Shown: piece after piece, positions 16,232 to 25,986 of the stretch
How positions within the stretch are numbered: position 1 is the stretch's first letter
Layout of the letters: each line of letters begins with the position of its first letter
Assembly: GCF_032813545.1 (NCBI RefSeq)
Contig: NZ_CP136520.1
Location: forward strand, 2,970,001-3,034,000
Origin: Nodosilinea sp. E11
GTDB lineage: Bacteria > Cyanobacteriota > Cyanobacteriia > Phormidesmidales > Phormidesmidaceae
Reading direction: 5' to 3'
DNA: 64,000 nt
Translations under genes and position numbers: made by a program
Notes under the pieces: model-generated
The model's input: only the letters and a program-made list of their open reading frames with translations
Database searches by the model: none
Told to the model about the DNA's origin: nothing

Positions 16232-17407
16232 CTACTTGAGCCAGCCCTTTAGGCGGGCGGCTACCTGGGGCCGCCGCAGCTTGCGCATGGCCTTAGTTTG
16301 AATTTGGCGCACCCGCTCCCGCGACAGATTAAAGATGCCGCCCACCTCTTCGAGGGTGTGGGTTTCGCCCGTGGTGAGGCCATAGCGCAGGGTAATGATG
16401 TCTTTTTCGCGCTCGGTCAGCACCTCGGCCAGCACGCTGGTAATCTCCTGGCGCATCATGTTTTCGCTAATTTTTGACTCCGGCGTTTGGGTACGGCTGT
16501 CTTCGAGCAGCTCCATCAGCTCGGTGTCTTCGCCTTTGCCGACGCGGTGGTTTAGAGAGAGCGATCGCCTGCGCACCTGCTGCAAACTTCTCAGTTGTTC
16601 AACCGTCACATCTAGGGCATCGGCCAATTCTTGTTCGCTGGGGTTGCGCTGTAAATCGCGACGCAGATCGCGGTGAGCTTTTTTAAGCTTGTTCAACTTT
16701 TCCACAATGTGGATCGGCAAACGAATGGTGCGGGCATCGTTGGCAATGGTGCGGGTAATGCCCTGACGAATCCACCAGTAGGCGTAGGTCGAAAATTTGT
16801 AGCCTTTGTCGGGATCAAATTTTTCGGTAGCGCGGTTTAGGCCGAGGGCACCTTCCTGAATTAAATCGAGAAAAGGCACCCCACGATTTAAATAGCGCTT
16901 GGCGATCGACACCACCAGCCGCAGATTTGATCGGATCATGCGCCGCTTTGCCGTGCGACCCTCATGGAGCTTTTGGGTAAACTCAGGTTCGCTGAGCTTC
17001 ATTTTTTCGACCAGTTCTTGCCGGGTAGGTTTTCGACCTAGCTCCTTCTGAAGTTTTTCGCTGGCAGCTTCTACCTTAGATAAGAAGCGAACCTGCCGGG
17101 CTAACTCAATTTCTTCACTGGGTTTGAGCAGGGGATAGCGGGCCATCTCTTTAAAGAAGGCACCTACGGCATCATCGGTGAGGGTTTTGCTGTAGCCCGA
17201 CAACCCCATCTCCGACATGGCTTCTGACTGAGAAAACTTGGCTAAGACCTCGCGATCTTCGTCCCATGCGGTTAGGTCAGGGGTTAATTCGCTATCGGCA
17301 GCAGAGACCTTTTCGGCCACCCTATTTAGGTCGGGGGCAAATCCATCCAGCGATTCGTCGGCCCAGGCTATAGAACTATCTCTGTCGGAGTTATACGTAG
17401 TAGTCAT
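16232..17407 (-). CDS. sigC: RNA polymerase sigma factor, group 2 (SigC-like)
   Basis: A sigma-70 family factor of 391 residues. Region 1.2 begins at about residue 80 (DDAVGAFFKEMARYPLL), region 2 spans about 155-225 with FLDLIQEGALGL and the YAYWWIRQ melting segment, region 3 about 230-305 and region 4 about 320-391 with the helix-turn-helix LEEVGGIFNLSRERVRQIQ. Full RpoD-type conservation plus a shortish variable N-terminus marks a non-essential group 2 factor; the AVGAFFKEMARYPLL block is what I recall for cyanobacterial SigC, linked to carbon/stationary-phase and heat responses. The paralogue assignment is less sure than the family. Its promoter lies in the region shared with priA. Confidence 0.85.
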   Translation of the reverse strand: MTTTYNSDRDSSIAWADESLDGFAPDLNRVAEKVSAADSELTPDLTAWDEDREVLAKFSQSEAMSEMGLSGYSKTLTDDAVGAFFKEMARYPLLKPSEEIELARQVRFLSKVEAASEKLQKELGRKPTRQELVEKMKLSEPEFTQKLHEGRTAKRRMIRSNLRLVVSIAKRYLNRGVPFLDLIQEGALGLNRATEKFDPDKGYKFSTYAYWWIRQGITRTIANDARTIRLPIHIVEKLNKLKKAHRDLRRDLQRNPSEQELADALDVTVEQLRSLQQVRRRSLSLNHRVGKGEDTELMELLEDSRTQTPESKISENMMRQEITSVLAEVLTEREKDIITLRYGLTTGETHTLEEVGGIFNLSRERVRQIQTKAMRKLRRPQVAARLKGWLK

Positions 17408-17974
17408 GGGGTAAATAAAACGGTATACCTACAGGACGAAGCATGCAGATTGAAGAATGAATATCAGGCTGCCCTGCCGACGGCAACCCTCCAGCAAAAC
17501 CTCTTGATCCCAAACCAAATCTTTGGATTTATTTTGTGAGTCCACAATACGGATTTTTCTACGAATTCCTAGGCAATGTAACATTTCTTTGGCATCTTGC
17601 GTAGTGTAACAGCGAATCCACAAAATGAACGGCAACTTAGCGGTAATTAGCCGCCAATTTTTGCTATCCTCGGTTGCTTTGTTGATCTATTGATCTCTAT
17701 CTAGGAAGAATCTACCCAACCGGGCAGGCAAACATCGCTTGCTGATGGTTTGCGGTGAGTCTCTCAAATTTTCTGGAGTGGTGAGGAAAACTTTTCCACG
17801 GTCTGTGGAAAAGTTTTTTAAACTGTGGAAAAGTTTTCCACAGACCGTGGAAACTAAGGACTCTTTATAAATAGAAAACGACTGGGCGGTTAGATTGCAA
17901 TTGAGGGCAGACTCTTCCCGGCGTCTCAATCCACCTCTTACACTGGCAGAGGTAATGTATCGGGATAACGACGC
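17408..17974. other. Divergent promoter region between sigma factor and priA
   Basis: No supported gene. The left half holds the sigma factor promoter. The right half contains the DnaA-box-like cluster (17791-17855) and an AT-rich TTTATAAATAG near 17864, which could be the priA -10 area. Confidence 0.5.
17791..17855. repeat. DnaA-box-like cluster in a 20-bp inverted repeat
   Basis: Five copies of the cyanobacterial DnaA-box consensus TTTTCCACA or one-to-two-mismatch forms lie within 65 bp: 17792-17800 (TTTTCCACG), 17804-17812 and 17824-17832 (TGTGGAAAA, reverse), 17834-17842 (TTTTCCACA) and 17847-17855 (CGTGGAAAC). Two arms, 17793-17812 and 17834-17853, are perfect inverted repeats of 20 bp separated by 21 bp. 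The cluster is about 120 bp upstream of priA. It may bind DnaA as a replication-linked control or titration site, or be a strong cruciform/hairpin. Confidence 0.6.
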
Positions 17975-20596
17975 GTGGGCTTTGGCGATAGTGCAATTCT
18001 GCCCCAGTGGGTCAACGTTTTGGTGGACTATGGCGGTCAGCCCGCAACCTATACCTACGCGATACCAGCTGGTTTAAATGTGCAGGTGGGCGATATCTTA
18101 ACGGTGCCTTTTCGCCATCAGAGCATTGGTGCGATCGCCCTGGCCTTGGTGACGACCCCCCCAGCTAACCTGCTGCCCGATCAAATTCGGTCGGTAGAGG
18201 GCATTGTCGAACAGCGGTTTTTTGCCCCGCCCTACTGGGCGTTGTTGCAGCGGGTAGCCGACCACTACCAAGTGCCGCTGATGCAGGTACTCAAAACAGC
18301 CTTGCCGCCGGGGCTGCTGGCGCGATCGCAGCGACGGTTGCGGTTAAAGCGCGATCGCCTGCCTTTAGCGGTTCCCGATGCTCTACCGCCGGGGGCAATA
18401 GCTTTGCTCGATGACCTTCAGCGATCGCGCAGCGCAGACTACACCTGGCCCTATCTGCAAAAGCGCGGCCACAGCTACCGAGCCATCCAGCAGCTAATTC
18501 AGCTGGGCTGGGTCGAGTCGTATCTGGCACCGCCCCAGCCGCCCAAGACCAAACAGCGCCAGGCCGTTACCCTCGTCTGTGGCGATGTTTTACCCTCAGA
18601 ACTAAGCCCTCGTCAGCAAGACATTCTTGCCACGCTTCGTCGCCAAGGGGGCGATCTGTGGTTGAGCGATGCTCTGCAACTGTGTCAAACCACCAGCCCC
18701 ACCCTCAAGCGCCTCACCCAGGCGGGCTGCTTGGTCATCGAACCGCGAGAACAGTTGCGCACCGAGGCTGGGCCTACCCTGACCGCCGATCGGCCAAAGC
18801 CGTTAACCCCAGATCAGGCTACTGCGCTCAACTATATAAATAGGAGTCAGCAGGGCAGCCAATTTTTGCTTCACGGGGTTACTGGGTCGGGGAAGACCGA
18901 GGTCTACTTACAGGCGATCGCCCCCCGTCTCGCCGCTGGCCAGTCGGCTCTGGTGCTGGTGCCCGAAATTGGCCTGACCCCTCAGCTCACCGATCGCTTT
19001 CGTCGCCGCTTCGGCGATCAGGTGTGGGTCTACCACAGCGGTCTGTCCGATGGCGAACGCTATGATACCTGGCGGCAGAGCCTTAAGCCCTTTAAACCCC
19101 TGGTGATCGTCGGTACTCGTTCCGCTATATTTATGCCCCTGCCCAACCTGGGGCTAATCATTCTCGACGAAGAGCACGACAGCAGCTACAAGCAAGACGT
19201 GGCCCCCTGTTACCATGCCCGCACCGTCGCCCGCTGGCGGGCTGAACTGGAGAATTGCCCCCTAGTGCTCGGGTCTGCCACCCCCTCCCTCGAAACCTGG
19301 GTGCAGTGCCAGGGCCTCGGCAAAAGCCAAACAGAACCAGTAGGGTCGGCACTGCCCACCATCAGCCCAAAACCCACCGATTTCCCTGCAGCCGAGGCCC
19401 ATCAAAGCCCTTCACCCCCCTCCAAACCCGGCACTTCCCCCCCCCATCCCCCCATCCCCCCATCCCCCCATTCACCCATCCACCCCCTCTCTCCCCACTC
19501 CCTCCCCTGGACCTACCTCTCCCTACCCCAGCGGGTGCAGGCCCAACCGCTGCCCGAGGTCAACGTCATAGACATGCGCGAAGAGCTGCAAGACGGCAAC
19601 CGCAGCATTCTCAGCCGCCCCCTGCAAACGGCGTTGACCCAGATGAAATCCGATGGTAACCAGGGTCTATTGTTCATTCATCGGCGGGGGCACAGCAGTT
19701 TTGTCTCGTGCCGCAGCTGTGGCCACGTCATGATGTGCCCCCACTGCGATGTGTCGCTCTCATACCATCAGCCAGGAGCCCATAGCCCAATGACGCTGCG
19801 CTGTCATTACTGCGGCTTTAGCCAGGGTCACCCTAAGCACTGCCCCCAATGCAGTTCGCCCTACCTAAAGCACTTTGGCAGCGGTACCCAGCGGGTGGTT
19901 AATGCCATCGCCGAAACCTTTCCCGAGTTGAGCTGCATTCGTTTCGACAGCGATACCACGCGCACGAAAGGAGCCCACCGCGCTTTGCTCACCCGGTTTG
20001 CCGAGGGCGGGGCCGATCTGCTAGTGGGCACTCAAATGTTAACCAAGGGCATTGATCTACCTCAGGTCACTCTAGTCGGCATTATCGCCGCCGACGGCCT
20101 CCTATATATGAACGACTACTGGGCCAGTGAACGGGCCTTGCAGATGCTGATTCAGGTAGCGGGTCGCGCGGGCCGGGGCAGGCAGCCGGGGCAGGTGATG
20201 TTGCAGACCTATACCCCCGATCATCCGGTGGTCGAAGCGGTTACCCGCCATGCCTATGAGGGGTTTATCGCCGAAGAATGGGCGCAGCGGCAGATGTTGC
20301 AGTACCCTCCCGCTGGGCAAATGATTTTGCTGCGGCTGAGCAGCACTGAGGCTGAGCTGGTGCAGCAAACCGCCGAAAGGCTTGCCCATGATGTAACCCA
20401 GCTATTGGGCGATTCTGACTATCAGCTGCTAGGCCCCGCCCCGGCTCCCATTCCTCGGGTAGCGCGCCGCTTTCGCTGGCATTTGTTGATTAAAGGGCCG
20501 CTCCATCAACCTCTTCCCAATGTGCAGGGGTTGAAGCAGCACTGCCCAGCCGCAGTCAGCCTCACCATAGATGTTGACCCGCTCAATCTAGCGTGA
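17975..20596 (+). CDS. priA: Primosomal protein N' (replication restart helicase PriA)
   Basis: ATP-dependent 3'-5' helicase that reloads the replisome at stalled forks. The start is a GTG; an in-frame TAA lies just upstream. Of 873 residues, about 10-110 are the 3'-DNA-binding domain, Walker A GVTGSGKTEVY is near 301, the DEEH box near 398, and the zinc-binding cysteines occupy about 578-640 (CRSCGH, CPHCD, CHYCG, CPQC). Residues about 450-510 are a low-complexity Pro/Ser/His insertion between helicase motifs, making the protein longer than usual; part of it is encoded by a copy of the dispersed palindrome at 19340-19360. A DnaA-box-like cluster lies upstream. Confidence 0.95.
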   Translation: MGFGDSAILPQWVNVLVDYGGQPATYTYAIPAGLNVQVGDILTVPFRHQSIGAIALALVTTPPANLLPDQIRSVEGIVEQRFFAPPYWALLQRVADHYQVPLMQVLKTALPPGLLARSQRRLRLKRDRLPLAVPDALPPGAIALLDDLQRSRSADYTWPYLQKRGHSYRAIQQLIQLGWVESYLAPPQPPKTKQRQAVTLVCGDVLPSELSPRQQDILATLRRQGGDLWLSDALQLCQTTSPTLKRLTQAGCLVIEPREQLRTEAGPTLTADRPKPLTPDQATALNYINRSQQGSQFLLHGVTGSGKTEVYLQAIAPRLAAGQSALVLVPEIGLTPQLTDRFRRRFGDQVWVYHSGLSDGERYDTWRQSLKPFKPLVIVGTRSAIFMPLPNLGLIILDEEHDSSYKQDVAPCYHARTVARWRAELENCPLVLGSATPSLETWVQCQGLGKSQTEPVGSALPTISPKPTDFPAAEAHQSPSPPSKPGTSPPHPPIPPSPHSPIHPLSPHSLPWTYLSLPQRVQAQPLPEVNVIDMREELQDGNRSILSRPLQTALTQMKSDGNQGLLFIHRRGHSSFVSCRSCGHVMMCPHCDVSLSYHQPGAHSPMTLRCHYCGFSQGHPKHCPQCSSPYLKHFGSGTQRVVNAIAETFPELSCIRFDSDTTRTKGAHRALLTRFAEGGADLLVGTQMLTKGIDLPQVTLVGIIAADGLLYMNDYWASERALQMLIQVAGRAGRGRQPGQVMLQTYTPDHPVVEAVTRHAYEGFIAEEWAQRQMLQYPPAGQMILLRLSSTEAELVQQTAERLAHDVTQLLGDSDYQLLGPAPAPIPRVARRFRWHLLIKGPLHQPLPNVQGLKQHCPAAVSLTIDVDPLNLA
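19340..19360. repeat. Dispersed palindrome copy inside priA
   Basis: GTAGGGTCGGCACTGCCCACC differs by one base from the copy near lipA. It is in frame within the low-complexity insert of PriA. Confidence 0.7.
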
Positions 20597-21306
20597 TGAG
20601 GCGAGTGCCATTGCTATGTATGTCAGCTTTTTCCGCACCCCTACACCGTCCGTGAGGAGAAGATGGCAAAACTTTATTTTTTGGGGAGAGTTTTGTTACC
20701 ATTGCTAACCCCTGTAACGAGGGGTAACAATTGGCCAACAACCTTCCCACTGCTCTTTTGCTGTGATAATTTGGATACATGGAAAACAACTGAATAGCCC
20801 AACAAGCTCTCCTCAATTTAACAGTTTGTTTGAGCTGGCTTGTAGGTCATAAAACCAACCAAATTTGCTGCATATCAACCCTCCTTGAGGTGGCCATTGT
20901 TGGCCTTACCTACTCTAGATGCCGGTCAGGCAATGGGTTGACAAGAGCACCTGTAGTTTAGTGAGTTTTCTGATTCTGCTCCATTTTCTGTTTATTCAAG
21001 AGGTGTTTACCTCGGTTAAGCAACCTAGTTTGGTCAAGATAACCCCAAGGTTGTCTGGCTCACATACAGCAAAAGTCTTAACGAAGAGTGGCCACGATGG
21101 TCACTCTTCAGTTGTTTAAAGGGGCGATGCTTAAATTATTGATTTTAGCGGCTGGCCACGCTTTTCTGGTCGATTGAAGTGCTGGCCAAGGGCTGTGCTG
21201 CCCTAGGGAATTATCGGTATGGCCTCGCTCAATCATGGATTGATGAATTGATTTGATGTCGGCCCGCAGGCTTCTCTGCTGTGTCTAACTGGGTAGCTAT
21301 TGAGTG
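20597..21306. other. Intergenic region, 710 bp
   Basis: No supported gene; short frames here (for example 20919-21119) have no ribosome binding site or recognisable product. A 12-bp hairpin (one G-U pair) at 21083-21109, GAAGAGTGGCCA with TGGTCACTCTTC around CGA, is the clearest structure; it lacks a T-run. Confidence 0.5.
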
Positions 21307-22152
21307 ATGGGTCTAGTTCAGCAGTCCTGGTTGGCATTAATTATTGGCAATAGCCGCTGGCATTGGGGGGCCTTTGAGGGCGATCGCTGGCTAGGGGCCT
21401 GGCACACCGCTCCTTTGACTGCCGCTCAAGTGCAGCAGCTCCAGGAGGGTCGCTTTGCGATCGCAGTCTGGTGGCAGCTCGGCATCAACCCGGCCTTACC
21501 GGCTGATCGGCCCGATTCGCTCTGGTCACCCCAAACCTATCCTCCCCTGTGGATGGCTTCGGTGGTCGCGTCTCCGGTGGACTGGCTGGCAGATTACCCC
21601 AGGCTAAATCGGGTGGAAACGGCCCAGGTACCCCTGCAAAATACCTACCCTACCCTGGGAGTAGACCGCGCTTTGGCCTTGGTGGGAGCGGGTGAAACCT
21701 GGGGCTGGCCTGTGCTGGTGATCGACTGCGGCACTGCCCTGACCTTTACCGCTGGGGTAGACCAACGGTTGATTGGTGGTGCCATTGTGCCGGGACTGCG
21801 ATCGCAGTTTCGCGCCCTGCATGCCCATACCGATCAGCTACCGGCCTTAGATCTCAGCGCCGATCTAACCTTAGATCCGTGGCCTCAGCGCTGGGCTACC
21901 AATACAGCCGGGGCGATCGCCAGCGGTGTTTGGCATACCCAGCTAGCGAGCATGGGCGACTTTATTGCCGCCTGGCAGGCCGATTGGCCCGAGGGGGCGA
22001 TCGTGCTCACGGGGGGCGACAGCACCGCTTTTTACCAGGTCCTTAAACAACAATCCCCAAAGGCCCAGCGGATCCATCACGATCCAGATCTGGGCTTTTG
22101 GGGATTGAGGGTCTGTCGTCGTCAGCAGGGGGAGAACAACCCGAGCCTATAG
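21307..22152 (+). CDS. coaX: Type III pantothenate kinase
   Basis: Phosphorylates pantothenate, the first step of coenzyme A synthesis. The protein is 281 residues from the ATG (a GTG one codon earlier is also possible). The N-terminal IIGNSRWHWG (ASKHA phosphate-1 region), YPTLGVDRALALVGA and VIDCGTALTF (phosphate-binding aspartate) are diagnostic of CoaX. The 3' end, from 22027 on, is duplicated in tandem just downstream. Tail-to-tail with the M48 protease gene. Confidence 0.93.
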   Translation: MGLVQQSWLALIIGNSRWHWGAFEGDRWLGAWHTAPLTAAQVQQLQEGRFAIAVWWQLGINPALPADRPDSLWSPQTYPPLWMASVVASPVDWLADYPRLNRVETAQVPLQNTYPTLGVDRALALVGAGETWGWPVLVIDCGTALTFTAGVDQRLIGGAIVPGLRSQFRALHAHTDQLPALDLSADLTLDPWPQRWATNTAGAIASGVWHTQLASMGDFIAAWQADWPEGAIVLTGGDSTAFYQVLKQQSPKAQRIHHDPDLGFWGLRVCRRQQGENNPSL

Positions 22153-22358
22153 ACCGCGAATGCGGTTGCGGTAGGCCGCCGCATCGGTACCGGCTTTTTA
22201 CCAGGTCCTTAAACAACAATCCCCAAAGGCCCAGCGGATCCATCACGATCCAGATCTGGGCTTTTGGGGATTGAGGGTCTGTCGTCGTCAGCAGGGGGAG
22301 AACAACCCGAGCCTATAGACCGCGAATGCGGTTGCGGTAGGCCGCCGCATCGGTACCG
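22027..22358. repeat. 166-bp perfect tandem duplication at a convergent gene junction
   Basis: Copy 1 is 22027-22192 and copy 2 is 22193-22358; I see no mismatch between them. Each copy contains the last 42 codons of coaX, the shared CTATAG stop region, and the last 14 or so codons of the M48 protease. As a result coaX ends in copy 1, the protease ends in copy 2, and the space between is a spare tail of each. Junction microhomology is GCT. Confidence 0.95.
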
Positions 22359-23164
22359 GCTCCGGCATTGGCGTAGGTGCCAGCATTGTGCATGCTCTGA
22401 AGGTTGTTTACCCGGTTGCCGGGGTTGGGGTGGGTGCTGAGAAATTCGGCAGTATTTCTACCCTCCAGCTTTTGCATAAAGCTAATGAAGCCCGCAGTAT
22501 CGTAGCCTGCCCGTCCTAAGTTGTGAAACCCTCGGCGATCGGCGTCGTGCTCGGCCTCACGGCTGTTGGGCAACTGGAGAGCCAACTGCACCCCCAGACC
22601 CACCAGGGCATCTTGACGCACGCCAAGACTGCCAGCTACGCCGCTGGCCAGAGCCTGCTGTCGCATTTGGTTGAGGGCGTGCCGTCCGGTGATGTGGCCG
22701 ATCTCATGGGCCATCACCCCGGCCAGCTCGGCTTCGTTTTCAGCGGCGCGAATCAGTCCGGTTTGAATGTAAACAAAGCCTCCGGTAGTGGCGAAGGCAT
22801 TGACGCTGTTGTCGTCAACCACTTGAAAGGTATAGGGCAAATCGGGGCGATCGCTGGTAGCCGCCAGGCGCTGCCCAATTTCGTTGATATAGCTATTAAT
22901 AGACGCGTTGCGGTTATAAATTCTTACCCCTTGCTGGGCCTTGAGCTGCCGGTCGATCTGAGTGCCCAGGTTAACCTCATCTCGATTAGACATATTGCCC
23001 AGCTGCACATAGCGAATGCCCTGAAAAATCAGGTCAAAAATGCTGGCATGGGAGGGCGTTGGGGTGGCCAGGCCAATGGTAATCGCCATCAGGGCGGCCA
23101 TAAGACTGTAAAGCCCGCGCCGCAGCAGAGAATTCTGCTTGAGATAAGTGAGAGGAGAAAGCAT
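22313..23164 (-). CDS. M48-family zinc metalloprotease, exported
   Basis: Periplasmic or lumenal protease of 283 residues of the BepA/LoiP (YfgC/YggG) type. Residues 1-40 form a signal peptide ending at PSHA. The zinc motif HEIGH is at 153-157 (two His ligands and catalytic Glu), and the third ligand is the Glu of REAEHDADRRG near 213. The C-terminus (STHPNPGNRVNNL) is typical. Such enzymes take part in outer-membrane or envelope protein quality control. Its final codons lie in the second copy of the 166-bp duplication. Confidence 0.92.
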   Translation of the reverse strand: MLSPLTYLKQNSLLRRGLYSLMAALMAITIGLATPTPSHASIFDLIFQGIRYVQLGNMSNRDEVNLGTQIDRQLKAQQGVRIYNRNASINSYINEIGQRLAATSDRPDLPYTFQVVDDNSVNAFATTGGFVYIQTGLIRAAENEAELAGVMAHEIGHITGRHALNQMRQQALASGVAGSLGVRQDALVGLGVQLALQLPNSREAEHDADRRGFHNLGRAGYDTAGFISFMQKLEGRNTAEFLSTHPNPGNRVNNLQSMHNAGTYANAGAGTDAAAYRNRIRGL

Positions 23165-23417
23165 AGGAAGGAGCGCCTCACGTGCTGCTGAGGGTCGTAG
23201 TTACTACCATCTTGCCCGGCTCAGTTACTGACGACCACAACCAGTGGTCAATAATAAATTTGGCCCCTGTGCTTGGTACCCTAGCGGTAGCTAACGTGGT
23301 GCCCAACCACGAGCTGGCTGGCATGCGCCCCAAAGGAGTCTGCCTGTGGTTCAATGGTATCGGCATTCTCCTGCACAAAATCCTTCACTCCCTCCCTCCG
23401 TCGAGGGCACCTAAGCC

Positions 23418-23954
23418 ATGACTCTACTTGACTCTAAAGGCCGCCTGTTTGGCAAAGTCAGCATCTTAGATGTGGCAGCAGCGCTGATTATCTTGATGGT
23501 GCTATTTGGCATTTTTCTCTACCCCGGCACCTCGGGGTCGGTGGCTCAGGTGGGGTCTACTAGCCAACCGGTGGAAGTAGATGTCATGGTGCGAGGGCTG
23601 ACCTCCTCTGACCCCGAAGGGCTGTTTCAGTCAATTCAAAACTCTGAAACCACCAACATTATTATTCGTAACCAACCCTACGGCAAAGTCAAAATCAAAA
23701 GTGTGCAAAAGCTGCCTCGCAGTACGGTGGCCCCTCAGCCCGATGGCACAGTGCTGGCGGTGCCTGACCCTCGCCCAGAGCTAAACTACACCATTGACAT
23801 GCTGATCACCCTCGAAGACAACGCCCAAATCACCTCCACCGGGCCGGTATTTGGCAATAGCAAGGTCAAGGTCGGAACTCAGATCGAGCTTGATGGCGAC
23901 CTCTACAACTTCAACACCAGTACCGTAGGCGTTAGGGTGCTCGAAGCCAGCTAA
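23418..23954 (+). CDS. DUF4330-family membrane-anchored protein
   Basis: A 178-residue protein starting MTLLDSKGRLFGKVSILDVAA, which together with one N-terminal membrane helix (about 16-36) is the DUF4330 signature. The rest is predicted to be outside the cytoplasm and beta-rich, with three similar strands-rich stretches. Function is unknown; the family is common in cyanobacteria. It is divergent from the M48 protease across a 253-bp gap and followed by bioB after 204 bp. Confidence 0.87.
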   Translation: MTLLDSKGRLFGKVSILDVAAALIILMVLFGIFLYPGTSGSVAQVGSTSQPVEVDVMVRGLTSSDPEGLFQSIQNSETTNIIIRNQPYGKVKIKSVQKLPRSTVAPQPDGTVLAVPDPRPELNYTIDMLITLEDNAQITSTGPVFGNSKVKVGTQIELDGDLYNFNTSTVGVRVLEAS

Positions 23955-24042
23955 CCCAGATTTGCCCTACGAAAGGCCCAGAAAAAGACTGAGGAGATTT
24001 CTAGAAAAGCAGATCCGGCTTTCTGCGGTGACTGTAGCCACC

Positions 24043-24058
24043 GTAGGGTGGGCACTGC
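24043..24058. repeat. Partial copy of the GTAGGGTGGGCACTGCCCACC palindrome
   Basis: Only GTAGGGTGGGCACTGC is preserved, then the sequence diverges. It lies between DUF4330 and bioB. Confidence 0.55.
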
Positions 24059-24158
24059 CAGGGGCGACAGTTTTCAGAAGTCGCCTCAGCAAGGGCAGGG
24101 GGATCTGATCTGAGACAATGGAAGCCTGATCTAATCCAGAATAGTTGACCTCATTGCT

Positions 24159-25205
24159 ATGACCGTTACCCCCATTGCACCCGCTCGCGTTGATTGGCAA
24201 GCCTTGGCAGACCAGGCTCTCGCCGGGGACATGATCAGCCGCGATCAGGCCCATGCGGTGCTCGCCGCCCCCGATACAGAGCTGCTCGATCAGTTGGCGG
24301 CGGCCTACCGGGTGCGTCGTCATTACTGGGGCAACCGGGTGCGGCTGCACTTTTTGCTCAATGCCCAGAGCGGCCTGTGTCCCGAAGATTGCCACTACTG
24401 TTCTCAATCGAAGCTTTCTGGCGCTGAGATTGAAAAGTATCCCTTTATGGCCCAGGAGAAAATCTTGGCTGCCGCCGAGCGGGCCAATAGCCTGAAGGCG
24501 GGCACGTTTTGTATGGTGATCTCAGGGCGATCGCCCTCAGAGCGTGTCTTTGGCGAAGTGCTCGATGCCGTACGCCAGGTCAAGGCCCAGTACCCGATGA
24601 AAATCTGTGCCTGCCTGGGCCTGCTCGATGAGTCGCAAACCCAGCGACTGGCGGCGGCGGGAGTTGACCGGGTCAACCACAATCTCAACACCAGCGAAAA
24701 CCACTACGACGATATCTGCACCACCCACACCTTTGACGATCGCACGGCAACCATTCAAGCAGTGCAGTCAGCGGGCATGACGACTTGCTCGGGCGGCATT
24801 TTTGGCCTGGGCGAATCTCACGATGACATCATTGATATGGCCCTGGCCCTGCGGCGGCTAGAGGTAACCAGCGTGCCGCTCAATTTCCTCATTCCCATTC
24901 CGGGTACCCCCTTTGAGGGGCGGCAAGACCTCAACCCGCGCCAGTGCCTGCGGATTCTTTGTCTCTATCGATTGCTGTTGCCCGCCCAAGAAATTCGTAT
25001 TGCCGGGGGGCGGGAAGTGCAGCTGCGACAGCTACAACCCCTAGGGTTATACGCGGCTAACTCGATTTTTGTGGGCGACTATCTCACTACCCCAGGCCAA
25101 GCAGCTCAGGCCGACTATGCCATGATTCGCGATGCTGGTTTTGTGCTCGAAGGGCCAGACGGCGGCGAGATCGATCTACCGGCAGAGCTGGCTGGGGCTG
25201 TCTAG
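24159..25205 (+). CDS. bioB: Biotin synthase
   Basis: Radical SAM enzyme inserting sulfur into dethiobiotin. The 348-residue protein has the cluster motif CPEDCHYC (Cys74, Cys78, Cys81), [18 protein letters not shown] region typical of BioB and the GLGES and [12 protein letters not shown] blocks. The stop codon overlaps the convergent TetR gene by 4 bp. No other biotin gene lies in the window. Confidence 0.97.
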   Translation: MTVTPIAPARVDWQALADQALAGDMISRDQAHAVLAAPDTELLDQLAAAYRVRRHYWGNRVRLHFLLNAQSGLCPEDCHYCSQSKLSGAEIEKYPFMAQEKILAAAERANSLKAGTFCMVISGRSPSERVFGEVLDAVRQVKAQYPMKICACLGLLDESQTQRLAAAGVDRVNHNLNTSENHYDDICTTHTFDDRTATIQAVQSAGMTTCSGGIFGLGESHDDIIDMALALRRLEVTSVPLNFLIPIPGTPFEGRQDLNPRQCLRILCLYRLLLPAQEIRIAGGREVQLRQLQPLGLYAANSIFVGDYLTTPGQAAQADYAMIRDAGFVLEGPDGGEIDLPAELAGAV

Positions 25206-25804
25206 GCGACCTGCGATCGCATCACCAGACTCACCAGGCTATCGATCAGCCGCTGCGGATCCATCGGCATGATGTGCTCTCCGTGCATCATGCTCTGGGT
25301 CATGATAAAAAATATCGTGGCCCCCAGCACGATCCGGGCCGTCGCCTCTGGGTCGGGCAAGTTCAGCTCTGGGCAGGTTTTGAGGTAGGCGGTCAGCTGA
25401 TCGGCGGCAGGCTTGGTTAGATACTCCACAAAGGCCTGGGCCAGCTGGGGAAACCGGCCCGACTCGCCCGCTACCAGGCGCACAAAGTTTTGGTAGTCAA
25501 GGTCGTGCAACTCGCTCTCAATGGCGTTAGAGATCAGGCGGCGCAGCACTATTTCGGGGCGACCCTCCAGGTTGCCATCGCCCATCACCTGGGCGCATCG
25601 AGCCTGGGCTACATACTGAATCAGAGCGCGAAACAGTCCCTCTTTATCTTTGAAATAGTTATAAACCGTCGGTTTAGATACCCCAGCCGTAGCGGCTACC
25701 TTGTCCATGCTGGTGCCAGCGTATCCGTTTTGCAGAAACTCTTGCATGGCTCCCTGCAAAATCTGAACCGCTTTGTCATTCAGCACTGGCGGACTTTGAA
25801 CCAC
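25202..25804 (-). CDS. TetR/AcrR-family transcriptional regulator
   Basis: A 200-residue repressor. The HTH is at about residues 28-58 ([20 protein letters not shown] then FKDKEGLF), followed by a helical ligand-binding domain (TetR_C type) containing an [16 protein letters not shown] block. I choose the GTG at 25804 because AGGAGG lies 9 bases before it and because the longer reading from 25948 adds 48 residues unlike a TetR N-terminus. The ligand is unknown. An imperfect palindrome at 25987-26009 upstream may be its operator. Confidence 0.88.
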   Translation of the reverse strand: MVQSPPVLNDKAVQILQGAMQEFLQNGYAGTSMDKVAATAGVSKPTVYNYFKDKEGLFRALIQYVAQARCAQVMGDGNLEGRPEIVLRRLISNAIESELHDLDYQNFVRLVAGESGRFPQLAQAFVEYLTKPAADQLTAYLKTCPELNLPDPEATARIVLGATIFFIMTQSMMHGEHIMPMDPQRLIDSLVSLVMRSQVA

Positions 25805-25986
25805 GCGTTGACCCCTCCTGTTCAGGCTAATTAATGTATACCACCCACTTGTCGGGCAAACACCATTCCAGGCTGCCGGCAGCGATCGCCTCCTAGTCTC
25901 TCTTAGAATACTGCCTCGGTATGACTGGAACGGATTAGGCTGTTTCAATCGCTGCTCTAGCTTTATCTTAAAAAGGAATTGACTAA

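Noticed and set aside
20919-21119. 66-residue frame in the priA-coaX gap
   Set aside because: No ribosome binding site, no family, and it overlaps the 21083-21109 hairpin.
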